Assembly: GCA_030272155.1 (NCBI GenBank)
Contig: CP126196.1
Span: 2,108,001 to 2,172,000, forward strand
DNA length: 64,000 nucleotides
Direction of reading: 5' to 3'
Source of the DNA: Tetradesmus obliquus
Taxonomy: Eukaryota > Chlorophyta > Chlorophyceae > Sphaeropleales > Scenedesmaceae
A program made the translations under genes and the position numbers. How positions within the stretch are numbered: position 1 is the first letter of the stretch; every line of letters starts with the position of its first letter. Under the pieces are notes generated by a model that had not been told where the DNA came from, made no database searches, and worked only from the letters and a program-made list of their open reading frames with translations. Below are positions 55,671 to 64,000 of this stretch, one piece after another.

Positions 55671-58056
55671 CATCTTCACAAAACTTGCTAATGCCTCAAA
55701 CCCCAACACACTGCATGAAAGTACTGCTACTGCTGCCAACCTGCCAGCAGAGCTACTTGGGCTCACCACATTGCAATGCAACACAGCAGCATGAAGCAGC
55801 ACGACCAGCAGCGTCCTGCCCAGCCCACCTGCAGCGTGTCCTGCTTCTTGTAGCTCACGCCCAGCAGGTACTTGACCTGGCCCGCAGCAATGACCAGCGC
55901 TGCTCCAGATGTGAAGCCTGTGATCACTGGGTGGCTCAGGAAGCGGATGAGGAAGCCCAGCCTGAACAGGCCCACTGCTGTGTACAGGCAGGCCACCAGG
56001 AAAGCCAGCTGGATGACGTTCTTGTTGTACTCAGCCTGTTGTGGTGGTGGGGGAGGAGTGATGCAGCAACAGGGTCGGCAGTGTGATGCAGTGCACAGCG
56101 GGATGATGTGTACAGGCAGGCCACCAGGAATGCCAGCTGGATGACGTTCTTGTTGCATTCCGCCTGTGAAGTGAGGCAGGTGCAGCAGTGTGGGTGAAAC
56201 AGTAGGACTTGGGAATGATGCAATGCAGAAGCACGCCGCTAAGACGGTCAGGTGAACGCCTTTCACGCAGTCTCTTGACTAGGCTGTTTGTACAAACATA
56301 TTCTGTAGCAGAAGCTTGACTGCACTCACCTGGATCGCCACTTGCTCTGGCTTCGGATCATTGAGATCCAGGATGCCATCGCAGCCAGGCACAATCCCAG
56401 CCATGCCGCTGACGATCAGCCCAGCCACCAGCCCACATCAGCATCAAACTTTCCAGCTCTTCCCGAGACAACTAATGTTAAGCCCTTACAGCTGAACAAC
56501 AGCAAAAACACGAACATTGGTGCAGTGCCTCACCTGGATTGCCACCTGCTCTGGCTTGGGGTCATTGGGGTCCAAGATGCCGTCATAGCCAGGCACAATC
56601 CCAGCCATGCCGCTGAAGATGAGCCCGGATGTGACAGCCACAGGCCCCACACCCAGCTGCCGGCAGGAGCCAAACAGCGCGTAGATGAGCACCGGCAGGA
56701 ATGCGCCGTAGAGGCCCATGACGGCTGGCAGGCCTGTGATGTTGGCGTATGACATGCCTTGAGGCACGACTGTGAAGGCGACGGCAAGGCCTGCCATGAG
56801 GTCAAACTGCAGGGAGAGGGGTGCAGGGAAACAGGTTGGACGGCATGCAGTGATTTGATAATGACAATGAAGACGTGCGATGTTGGCGACGACATGCCTT
56901 GAGGCACGACTGTGAAGGCCACTGCCAGGCCCGCCATCAGGTAAACTGCAAGACAGCAAATAAACACAGGTTGAGATTAAGGGGGCAGCAGCCGCGTAGT
57001 GTTAGCGCAGCACATGCCTTGAGGCACGACTGCAAGGCCTGCCATCAGGCAAACTGCAGCCCGCAGCGGGAAGGGGTGCACGAGAGCAGTCAAAAGATAT
57101 GCGGAGGCAAGGGGTGCACGAGAGCAGTCAAAATAGATGCACTGATGTTGCCGTGCGCCCTGCCGCGTATGCGACCTATTCATGCAGGGGTGCCCGCATT
57201 CATCGCAGAGTGTCAAGCAGGTGTGAAGGCGGTAGCAGTCACAGCCTGCACACAGTTGCACACCACTGTCCTGCAGGGCCACCAGGGCTTACACAAAGCT
57301 TATGATGATCATCAGCACAAGTCGTTCATAGTGCATTCCAGCCTGCCAGCTGGCAGGAAGGTCACTGACATGATGTGATTACATATTTATAAGTGCACGG
57401 CCGCCGCACTCACCAGCAGCCACTCTCGCAGCTTGTAGCCTCTCAGCCAGCCCAGGCATGGCAGTGCGGTGCTGGCGATGCTCCATGCGGTGTACTGATT
57501 CTTGGAGCGCCTGGAACGTTCCAAGGAACAGCGGCAGCAGCAGCAGCAGCAGCAGTCAGTACACAGGCGTCTTGAGGACTGACCTATTGCATGCATGATC
57601 GAAGTGAATCAGCAGGGAATAAGCAGTGAAGCATTGATGCGAACAGACACATGCACAGGGACGCTTGCCCAAGAGGTCTGGACTGCTGACAGCCTGGAGC
57701 AAGGAACATCATCGGCATCATCGGCATCATCGGTGGGCGGGATGAGGCCATGGCTGGCTGGGATCACTAATTGCCACATAGAACAGCAAGTTGTTCCTTC
57801 TGCTGCAACAATTGGAGCAGCAGCCAGCCAGACAACATGAGACGCTTTGCTGGCGTTCCTAAGCAGCCCACCTGGTCTGGCGTCCACGCCACCATGCCTT
57901 CACGCTGTCCAGCTCTTCATGAGCGGAATCGAAAGGGTCAGGAGTGTCTTTCTCAAACGGATAGTCCAAGGGCTGGTTGCTGAGGGACATGCGCCGCATC
58001 TTGCTGCCTGTGACGTCCTCGTTATCCGCATCAATCTTGCCAAATGTTCGCTCCAT
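52167..58056 (-). CDS. SulP-family sulfate transporter with STAS domain, 728 aa
   Basis: Eleven exons: 58056-57872, 57510-57414, 56806-56534, 56035-55829, 55633-55518, 55208-55117, 54963-54703, 54369-54086, 53733-53561, 53135-52841 and 52370-52167. They total 2187 nt, 728 codons plus stop, all in phase. The acceptor at 54963 was chosen for phase; an alternative CAG lies eleven bases on. SulP (SLC26/SULTR) proteins move sulfate across membranes, in plants and algae usually with protons. Visible marks: the SulP signature [20 protein letters not shown] in exon 3, about ten hydrophobic segments from exon 2 to exon 9, [20 protein letters not shown] with [11 protein letters not shown], and a C-terminal STAS domain ([20 protein letters not shown]) of about 165 residues. 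The cytosolic N-terminus is acidic. Echoes flank most exons. Confidence 0.9.
52441..52612 (-). repeat. Two echoes of the last SulP exon start
   Basis: The start of exon 11, encoding [15 protein letters not shown], recurs at about 52441-52491 and 52568-52612, upstream of the real exon. The first copy keeps the CAG acceptor and the protein sequence. The second reads [13 protein letters not shown]. Confidence 0.9.
53219..53284 (-). repeat. Echo of the SulP STAS exon start
   Basis: The first ~65 bases of exon 10 (53135) recur upstream with a CAG acceptor and about six differences. The reading [20 protein letters not shown] is kept with one replacement. Confidence 0.9.
53484..53530 (-). repeat. 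Echo of SulP exon 9 end
   Basis: About 45 bases repeat the end of exon 9 encoding [12 protein letters not shown], here [11 protein letters not shown], downstream of the exon. The donor position reads ATGGTG, so the GT is displaced. Confidence 0.75.
54419..54625 (-). repeat. Two echoes of SulP exon 8 start
   Basis: The ~95 bases encoding [20 protein letters not shown] and following residues recur at 54419-54512 with a GCAG acceptor and near-identical protein. A shorter, more diverged copy lies at about 54552-54625. Confidence 0.9.
56100..56165 (-). repeat. Echo of SulP exon 4 start
   Basis: About 60 bases upstream of exon 4 (56035) repeat its start: [19 protein letters not shown] against [19 protein letters not shown], with an AG acceptor. 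Confidence 0.9.
56326..56430 (-). repeat. Echo of SulP exon 3 end
   Basis: About 100 bases downstream of exon 3 repeat its last ~33 codons with a GTGAG donor: [20 protein letters not shown] against [20 protein letters not shown]. Most other differences are synonymous. Confidence 0.92.
56878..57060 (-). repeat. Two echoes of SulP exon 3 start
   Basis: Upstream of exon 3 (56806) the start encoding [16 protein letters not shown] recurs at about 56878-56945 and, shortened by a few codons ([11 protein letters not shown]), at 57005-57060. Confidence 0.88.
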
Positions 58057-58968
58057 TGTGGGATTGACGAGTACCGCTGGTGCAAACGAAGACAGCTACC
58101 AAGTGCTTGACTTGTGGCTGCTGTGCAGTCTTTTATGCCACTGGCAGTCTGCTTGGTTGCTTGATTGCAAGAATCAAACAAACACAATGAACGGCTTTCG
58201 CTTACTGGCAATGATCAGGCAGTCGGGCTTTGAAGTCCGGCACGGCGTGACAAGAGCGTTCTTGGAACTAACATTCCCTACCTGTCCCTACCATCGGTTC
58301 CATCTGCCGCACAGGGCAGACCTTGTTGCGCTATGCCAGGTTGCTCTACTTAGCAGGATAACGTTCGAGTGATGTTAAAACGTGTAACTAATTGGCCAAA
58401 ATCGCGTCCAAGGAGCCAGAGAGTCAATCATGCATGGCTTGGACAGCTGGTGCTGCTGCTGCTCAAGAGTTCTGGAACAGTGGACACCACAGTTCCTCAC
58501 AGCCCGTCTTACATGCACAACAGATCACTTATTACATGCGTATCTTCAGCTGAAGTACCTCGTAGCCCAAGACATCATCTCAGGCTGGTGAATCATAAGA
58601 TATCTGCAGCACAACTGATACACACACTCAAACATGCCACCTCCACGTGCCAACGCCAGTACACCAGCACACGAGTGCGCCAATAGTCCAGGCATAGTTA
58701 TGCAAATCATAACCATCATGTGGGTGTTGGGCACCATAGCAGGCTTGACAACTATATGGTATGCATGTGTCGCCACTGCAATGCTTTCCCAACACCACAA
58801 ATGCATGCCTGCCAGGCACAGTGTGTGACACCCCATCAAGTCCTGTCACTGACGGCTGCAATACCAGCTGGCTCTCTCACTCATTTACTGCTACTTGTGG
58901 GCTTGCATCGCCGCTGTGTTCAGCACTTTGCTCTGTTGGTGCAACACCTTCTGGCGCATCATACGCAT
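58057..58968. other. Intergenic region upstream of the SulP gene
   Basis: About 900 bases between the SulP start and the end of the next minus-strand gene. No protein-like frame or repeat was recognised. The SulP promoter should lie at the left and the neighbour's 3' UTR at the right. Confidence 0.5.
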
Positions 58969-61549
58969 CTACACCACCTTTGACTGCTTAGCCAAGCCAG
59001 CCAGTGCCGGCTGCCGCACCACCACCCTCACCACAGCATCCGCAATGTCACCTGCAGCAGCAGCTGCTGCTGCCAGCGCTGTCATTGCTGCCACCTCACG
59101 CTGCTGCCGCGAGCCACCGCAGGCTGCTGCTTTGGCTGCCATGCGGGCGTAGCCGCTGCCTTGTGCCTGCACTCCGTTCGCAGCAGCAGCAGCTGCCGGC
59201 ACAGCGTGCGGCCCAGGGTGAGCCGTTACTGCACGGCTGTTTGCAGCAGCAGCAGCAGCAGCAGCAGAGGCAGCAGCATGCTGCATGCCCTGCATGTTGT
59301 GTGCAGCTGCTGCTGGCACAGCATGCGGCCCAGGGTGAGCCTGCACTGCTCGGCTGTTCACAGCAGCGGCAGCAGCAGCAGCAGCCTGCTGCATGCCCTG
59401 CATGATGTGTGCAGCGCGCTGCTGCGCCCTGTGGGCCATGGACAGCGACCACGTGCTGCCCTCTTGATACAGCAGTGCAGCCAGGGCTAGGTATGCTTTG
59501 CCGACCTGCACAGCAGCAAGCAGCACGGACAACAGCAACACAGTCAAACTGTGATTCTCAGCGGCACCTCTGGCAAGCTGTGCTTGATGGGTATCTGACA
59601 CATGTGCTGCAGGATGTCCTACCAGCCATCACCTGCCCACAAGGCATGCGTATGCATACGCATATGCTGCTGCTGCTGATGATGACTATGACTTGCTGTG
59701 CTGATGCATTCCTGCCTGCCCGCTCACCTGTGGGTGCATGTTGCCCAGCTGCTGCTCCAGCCGCAGGATGTGCTGCCTATGCTGGTTGATAACACGGCTG
59801 TCTGACGGCCCAGGAGCAGCACGCACAGCAGCATGTGCACGCTTGGCCATTGCTGTAGCACCAACAGCACCAACAGCTGCCTGGTACGCCTGCTCTGCAG
59901 GGCTGCCGTGCTGCGGTGCCGCATGCACAGCAGCAGCAGCAGTACCTGCACCATTGCCTGCAAAAGCTTTGGCACCTGCAACGCCACCAGCAGTCAGGCA
60001 GGCCTCCGATGCAGCAGCAGCTGTGAAGCCTGGCACAGCGGTGCTGCTGCACTGCCACGGCCTGCAGCGCAGGCTTGCTGTTGCAGGCACTGCCCGCATT
60101 GGCTGCTGCTGCTTTGCAGAGCCTGCTGCTGGTGACAGCATCAGGCCGGTGATGCTTCCAGTTGGCGACATGATGCCTCCTAGGGCTGCGCCACATGCAG
60201 CGCTGCTGCTGGCTGCGCTGCTGCTGCTGGAGCTCTGCCATGAGCCCTGCTGCATCAGCACCTGCTGCTGCTGCTGCTGCTCCTGCAGGTTGGGGTGAGC
60301 AGGGCCTGCAGCGGGCTGCACATGATGCTGCAGCTGCTCCTCAGCCTCCTCCTGCTCTTGCTGCTGCTGCTGCTGCAGCTGCGCAGCCTGGTTGCAGACC
60401 GCTTCAAGTCCATTGCCATGGCCTGTCATCACCCTCTCCAGGACTGCCATCAAGCTAGAGGAACTCTGGCGCTGTGCTGTGCAGGCTTGGTCCCAGCGCG
60501 CCGCATCATGCAGCGCTGCTGCTCCCGCCGCTGCTGAGTTCGCCACATTAGCTGCCCTGCGTCCAGCACCACTGCCGGCAGCAGCAGCAGCCGGCGATAG
60601 CCCTGCTGCTGCTCTTGCCAGCTGCTCCTGTGCAGCAAGCTGCGCCCCTGAGGGGAATAATGGCACTCTGCTCTTTTCAAAGGACCTATCTAGACCTGCT
60701 GTCCCTAGCCCTGTGCCTGCACCTTGCTGTGCCTGCCATCTTGCCCGTGCTGCGCTGCTGGCAGCATCTACCCTGCCTTCGAAGCACACTGCATCTCCTG
60801 CAGCTGCCACTGGCGCTGCTGCCCTGCCTGCTGCTGCACCTGCAGCGTTGCTGCTGCTACTGTCCTCTGTTGACAGTGACGCTACCATCTGCACCATTGG
60901 CTGCAGGAAAGCCGCCAGGTTCACTCCTTTGCTGGCTAGCCCTGGCAGCAGCAGCTCTACTGCGCTGCTGCAGCTGCTTGCTGCAGATGCACTGGGCACA
61001 CCCTCTGGTACCTCCGCATGATGCTGCCATGAGCAGCTGGCATTGCCAGCTGCTGTGCCAGGGCTGCAGATTATGCTCTTGTTGGCTGCTGACTTTGCTG
61101 CCAGGCCTGCTGCAATGCCTGCAGCCACCTGCCTCAGGAAAGGCTGGTACATCTGGTGCAGGCTGATGCTTGCAGGATTGTGGGGCATGGTGGGCTGCTG
61201 CTTGCAGGATTTGCGCTGCGGCTTGTATGGAGCAATCTTGTTGGCAGGGAAAGGTCCGCTGAAGCCATTGCTGTTGTTGTGGACATGCCTGCAGGGGTGA
61301 TGATGGCGTGGCACAACAACATTGATGTGAACATATTTTGGTATGAGTATCAGGCACAGGCTGTGCACAAGCAGCAATTGAAGTGCAGGCTACTGGCACA
61401 TAGTACATACACTGTACATACACCTGCAGTATGTGTGATGCACCAAAGTGCGAGGCTGACATGCATCAGTTTGCTATACCCTGCTGCTCCAGTGAGGCCC
61501 TGATCACAGAGTGACTCATGCAAAGACAAGCACGACAACAGCAGCAACA

Positions 61550-61598
<49 letters not shown>

Positions 61599-62021
61599 AG
61601 TTCAAGTACCTGGTATGGTAGTCACCCAGTTCCTGCTGCTGTGGCTGCGGCAATACTGGTTGGTCCGCTCGTTGGCGTTTGCTGCTGGTGTCTGCTGATG
61701 CCCCATCTGTGAAGTGACCGTGGCTGTCCGGCCTGCAAAATCAAAAGCAGGGAACACTTGGCAGCCCTTACTGCTTGCCATGCACACGGTTGTGAGCTCA
61801 GGTTCAATTGTATGATGACTGAAAGCAGCTGTAACTGATTAGCTCGCATGTGGCATCAGCTTCGCCTGGTGGTTTTAGTGTTGTTTGGCGTGCTACAACA
61901 GCCTGATGATAGTCCTGCAGGAGGCTGGCGAGTCCTTATGAAGTGGCAATTTGAACTTCGGGACCCACCTGGTGCGCTTCAGGCCGGTTTCAGCATGTGT
62001 GGGGCTCATGGTTGTCTGCAT
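58969..62021 (-). CDS. Ala/Gln/Ser-rich protein of unknown function, 757 aa
   Basis: Exons 62021-61969, 61732-61610, 61288-59728 and 59505-58969 total 2274 nt, 757 codons plus stop, in phase. The start MQTTMSPTHAETGLKR is the ATG that fits the phase of exon 2. Exon 2 has a basic SSKRQRADQP segment that could be a nuclear signal. It is followed by HNNSNGFSGPFPANKIAPYK, then long Ala/Ser/Gln-rich sequence with a polyQ/Glu coiled-coil-like stretch ([18 protein letters not shown]). Near the end, INQHRQHILRLEQQLGNMHP leads into VGKAYLALAALLYQEGS, a short helical region that looks folded. The last exon contains an in-frame duplication (~33 residues): MQGMQ...NSRAV.AHPGPHAVPAAA occurs twice. No family was recognised; a nuclear regulatory protein is only a guess. 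Confidence 0.65.
59225..59415 (-). repeat. In-frame tandem duplication in the last exon of the 58969-62021 gene
   Basis: Two adjacent ~100-bp units encode HIMQGMQQAAA...NSRAVQAHPGPHAVPA and HNMQGMQHAAA...NSRAVTAHPGPHAVPA. They differ mainly in the length of the Ala (GCN) run. It is the coding-sequence counterpart of the intronic echoes. Confidence 0.85.
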
Positions 62022-63601
62022 ATTTGCCTGTGCACACACTGCCGCGGCTCGTCACCCTGCACAGCAGCAGCAGCACATGTCATCAGGTCATGCACATGTA
62101 GACCGTGGCACAACGGAGCAGAGTATAGCCAAACAAGGTATCACGTTTGGCATTGGAGGCTGGACCGGAAGGTTACACTGCTTATCAAGCACGAACACAC
62201 AAATGGGCGGGCTGGTCAAGAGACAGTAGCGACTCACCTGGCGCCCGCTATGATCGAGATCTCCAGATGATTGCTTAAAACAATATACTGTAAAATATTT
62301 GATCCGCAGGTGCAGCGCTGTTCTGCGAGTGGTTTGTACTGCTGCTGTGCCGCTCGTATGCGGAGACACTGCAAGCAGAGGAAGTCAGTTTGCTAATAAG
62401 ACATGCGTTAAACAAAATGATGTATCGTGGCTGCATATAGGCTCCGATCGTCACAAGCTGAAACCTGCTCAACCTCCTTCGTGCAAACCCTAAGCAGGCA
62501 AAGTTTGAAAGTAGCCATTAGTGGGCCACCAGTAGCGGCCCTGCTGGCCAGGCGTGAGGCACTGCCAGCGACTTGTGGCTAAAGCTGCGGGCTGCTTATT
62601 AGCAGCAAAATGTCACGCATCTGCATCATGCAAGCCGCATGCGCCCGGCTCTCAGGGCCTGACATGGTACGCATGTGAAGGCGCCGATCGCACTGTCATT
62701 GCCAATCTGCGCTGCACGCTTGTCGGATGCAGGCTTGCACAGTTCTTATCAAATTGTTACACACTGCTTGGCGCTGTTTGCAATGACCACATCATGCTAA
62801 GACAAACACAAAGAATACTGTGAACTGGTTGCTGCACCAACATTAGCCACGTGTGCAGTGTAGTTGCCCATGACCATGCACGTGTAGCGTGATAGCTGTG
62901 CAGAGGCGCAGCATTGCACGTATGCAAAGGTGCTGTGACACAACGTGCGCGCAGCATGAAGCGAGCCGCCGATCAACCCTGCCAGTGGTTGCCAGGAAGT
63001 GTAAATTCATCCTTGAATGTGTCCACAACAACAGCCACACCAAACACACCATGCACGGCAGGCAATACAAGCAGACAATGCCGAAGGGCGGCTTGCCACC
63101 TGTGTACTGCTTGCATGTGCACACACACAAGACTGCAAGCAACGTAATCTGCCTGTCATGCACCCTGGGTGTGCGCACCACAATGGAAGCACACCAGCAT
63201 CATGCACATGCAGTGAACATGCAGTGAACATGCAGTGAAATTGCTGATGCCACGTGACTCGTCCTTTACAACAGCACCATACTTTTGCTGCTGTGCAGGC
63301 AACCATGCAACGATGCTGAGCAAAGGAGGCTGCTGCACAGGATTGCTGCGCAGCACTGCAGCCCTCAGACACGAACCAACATATCAACGAAAACAACTTC
63401 CGTGCATGTCACAGCCAAGGGCAACCCCTGTGCAAGAGCGGCTGCCGTGCTGTACGGTGCAGGAACGCTTACGCCCTGCTGCGCGCCACACACAAGGCTT
63501 ACATCCGACACTTCCACACGAGCCGGCGCACCCATACAACAGCTCCATCTCTGCCACACTGTGCGCCGCTGCAACGATGACTGAGCAGCTGCTGCTGCTG
63601 C
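62022..63601. other. Intergenic region, no gene supported
   Basis: About 1.6 kb between the start of the 58969-62021 gene and the end of the thioredoxin gene. Several open frames of 60-130 codons are rich in His, Cys and Thr and resemble no known protein. A triplicated short unit (CAGTGAACATG) lies at 63211-63238. Confidence 0.5.
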
Positions 63602-63718
63602 TCACAGCTCGTTCTTGATGATGTTCTTGATGGTCTCTGCTGGCAGCAGGCCCTCTGTCCTCAGCGCTGGCTTGTTGTTGTCCATGCCAATGAAGATCAT
63701 CGTGGGAAGGCCCTGGAT
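63602..63718 (-). CDS. Thioredoxin-z-like plastid thioredoxin, last exon (partial gene)
   Basis: This exon starts after a CAG acceptor at 63719-63721 and ends in TGA at 63602-63604. It encodes 38 residues: IQGLPTMIFIGMDNNKPALR then TEGLLPAETIKNIIKNEL. The cis-proline loop (GLPT) and the rest match the C-terminal third of a thioredoxin fold, closest to plant thioredoxin z (CITRX), which has IRGLPTMFFI...AIRTEGL and a similar end. Thioredoxin z is a plastid thioredoxin tied to the plastid-encoded RNA polymerase. The WCGPC active site and transit peptide would lie in exons beyond the right edge. The preceding intron ends in a long CTG tract. Confidence 0.75.
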   Translation of the reverse strand: MQGLPTMIFIGMDNNKPALRTEGLLPAETIKNIIKNEL

Positions 63719-63720
63719 CT

Positions 63721-63779
<59 letters not shown>

Positions 63780-64000
63780 GTCGCAGCAACCAGGAAGAAC
63801 AACAGCAGTAAGAGTCTGCAGCAGCGCCAACGTGGCAGCCAAGACAATGGCAATCCAGCAGATCCACCGAGTGCACAGCTGAACAGGCTGCACAGTTGTC
63901 ATCTCGAGTACAGTTATGCATCCTGCTGCTCGCTCCAGAACGTCATCAACCCATTCTGCTGCTGCTCCTGCTGCAAGTGCAACTGCTGCACATACGAAAG
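63719..64000 (-). other. Intron of the thioredoxin gene with (CTG)n tract
   Basis: In transcript sense the intron ends with about twenty CTG units directly before the CAG acceptor (plus strand 63719-63779 is CAG repeats). The rest to the window edge shows no recognisable exon. Confidence 0.6.

Overview
This is nuclear DNA of a green alga, most likely a core chlorophyte (Chlorophyceae-like). The evidence is gene content (a Ycf36/CGLD27 plastid protein, a thioredoxin-z-like plastid thioredoxin, a SulP sulfate transporter, a plant-type trimethylguanosine synthase with a WW domain), many short GT-AG introns, TGTAA motifs downstream of genes, and extreme CAG/CTG richness. The species cannot be named from this window. 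No rRNA, tRNA, CRISPR array or prokaryotic operon was seen. Exon models were built by eye from splice sites, reading phase and family similarity. For seven genes the exon lengths sum exactly to an open frame.

Layout. 1-595: C-terminal end of a low-complexity protein (+). 1178-4721 and 6012-9583: two neighbouring Ala/Pro-rich secreted proteins (+), probably distant paralogues; the second has a Cys-rich C-terminal domain. About 10624-13047: LysM repeats joined to a phospholipase-A2-like domain (+). 15043-23574: a 1541-residue trimethylguanosine synthase (-). 25318-29989: an eIF4A-like DEAD-box protein (+) whose catalytic motifs are nearly all altered, followed directly by a 19-copy minisatellite. 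31805-35230: CGLD27/Ycf36, DUF1230 (+). 37272-40918: a secreted bulb-type lectin (+). 41539-44262: a CACTA-type DNA transposon with a TGT target duplication. 45352-49764: a plastid FAD monooxygenase (-). 52167-58056: a SulP sulfate transporter with a STAS domain (-). 58969-62021: an Ala/Gln-rich unknown protein (-). 63602-63718: the last exon of a thioredoxin-z-like gene (-), the rest lying beyond the right edge.

The genes are unrelated housekeeping, plastid and secreted functions, with no sign of a cluster. What unites them is structural. Introns and 3' flanks of at least nine genes carry extra, often tandem, partial copies of the adjoining exon edge, usually with the splice site. I call these exon-edge echoes. 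They copy the start of the next exon, the end of the previous exon, or the last codons plus the stop. The clearest case is the trimethylguanosine synthase: four extra copies of the start of the exon encoding the SAM-binding motif and four extra copies of its SPPWGG-encoding end flank the intact exon. Across five copies of a 27-codon segment, 13 of 14 variable codons differ only synonymously. This looks like a recurrent local duplication process shaping introns, possibly tied to the CTG repeats that sit at many 3' splice sites, and it is the most unusual feature of the window.
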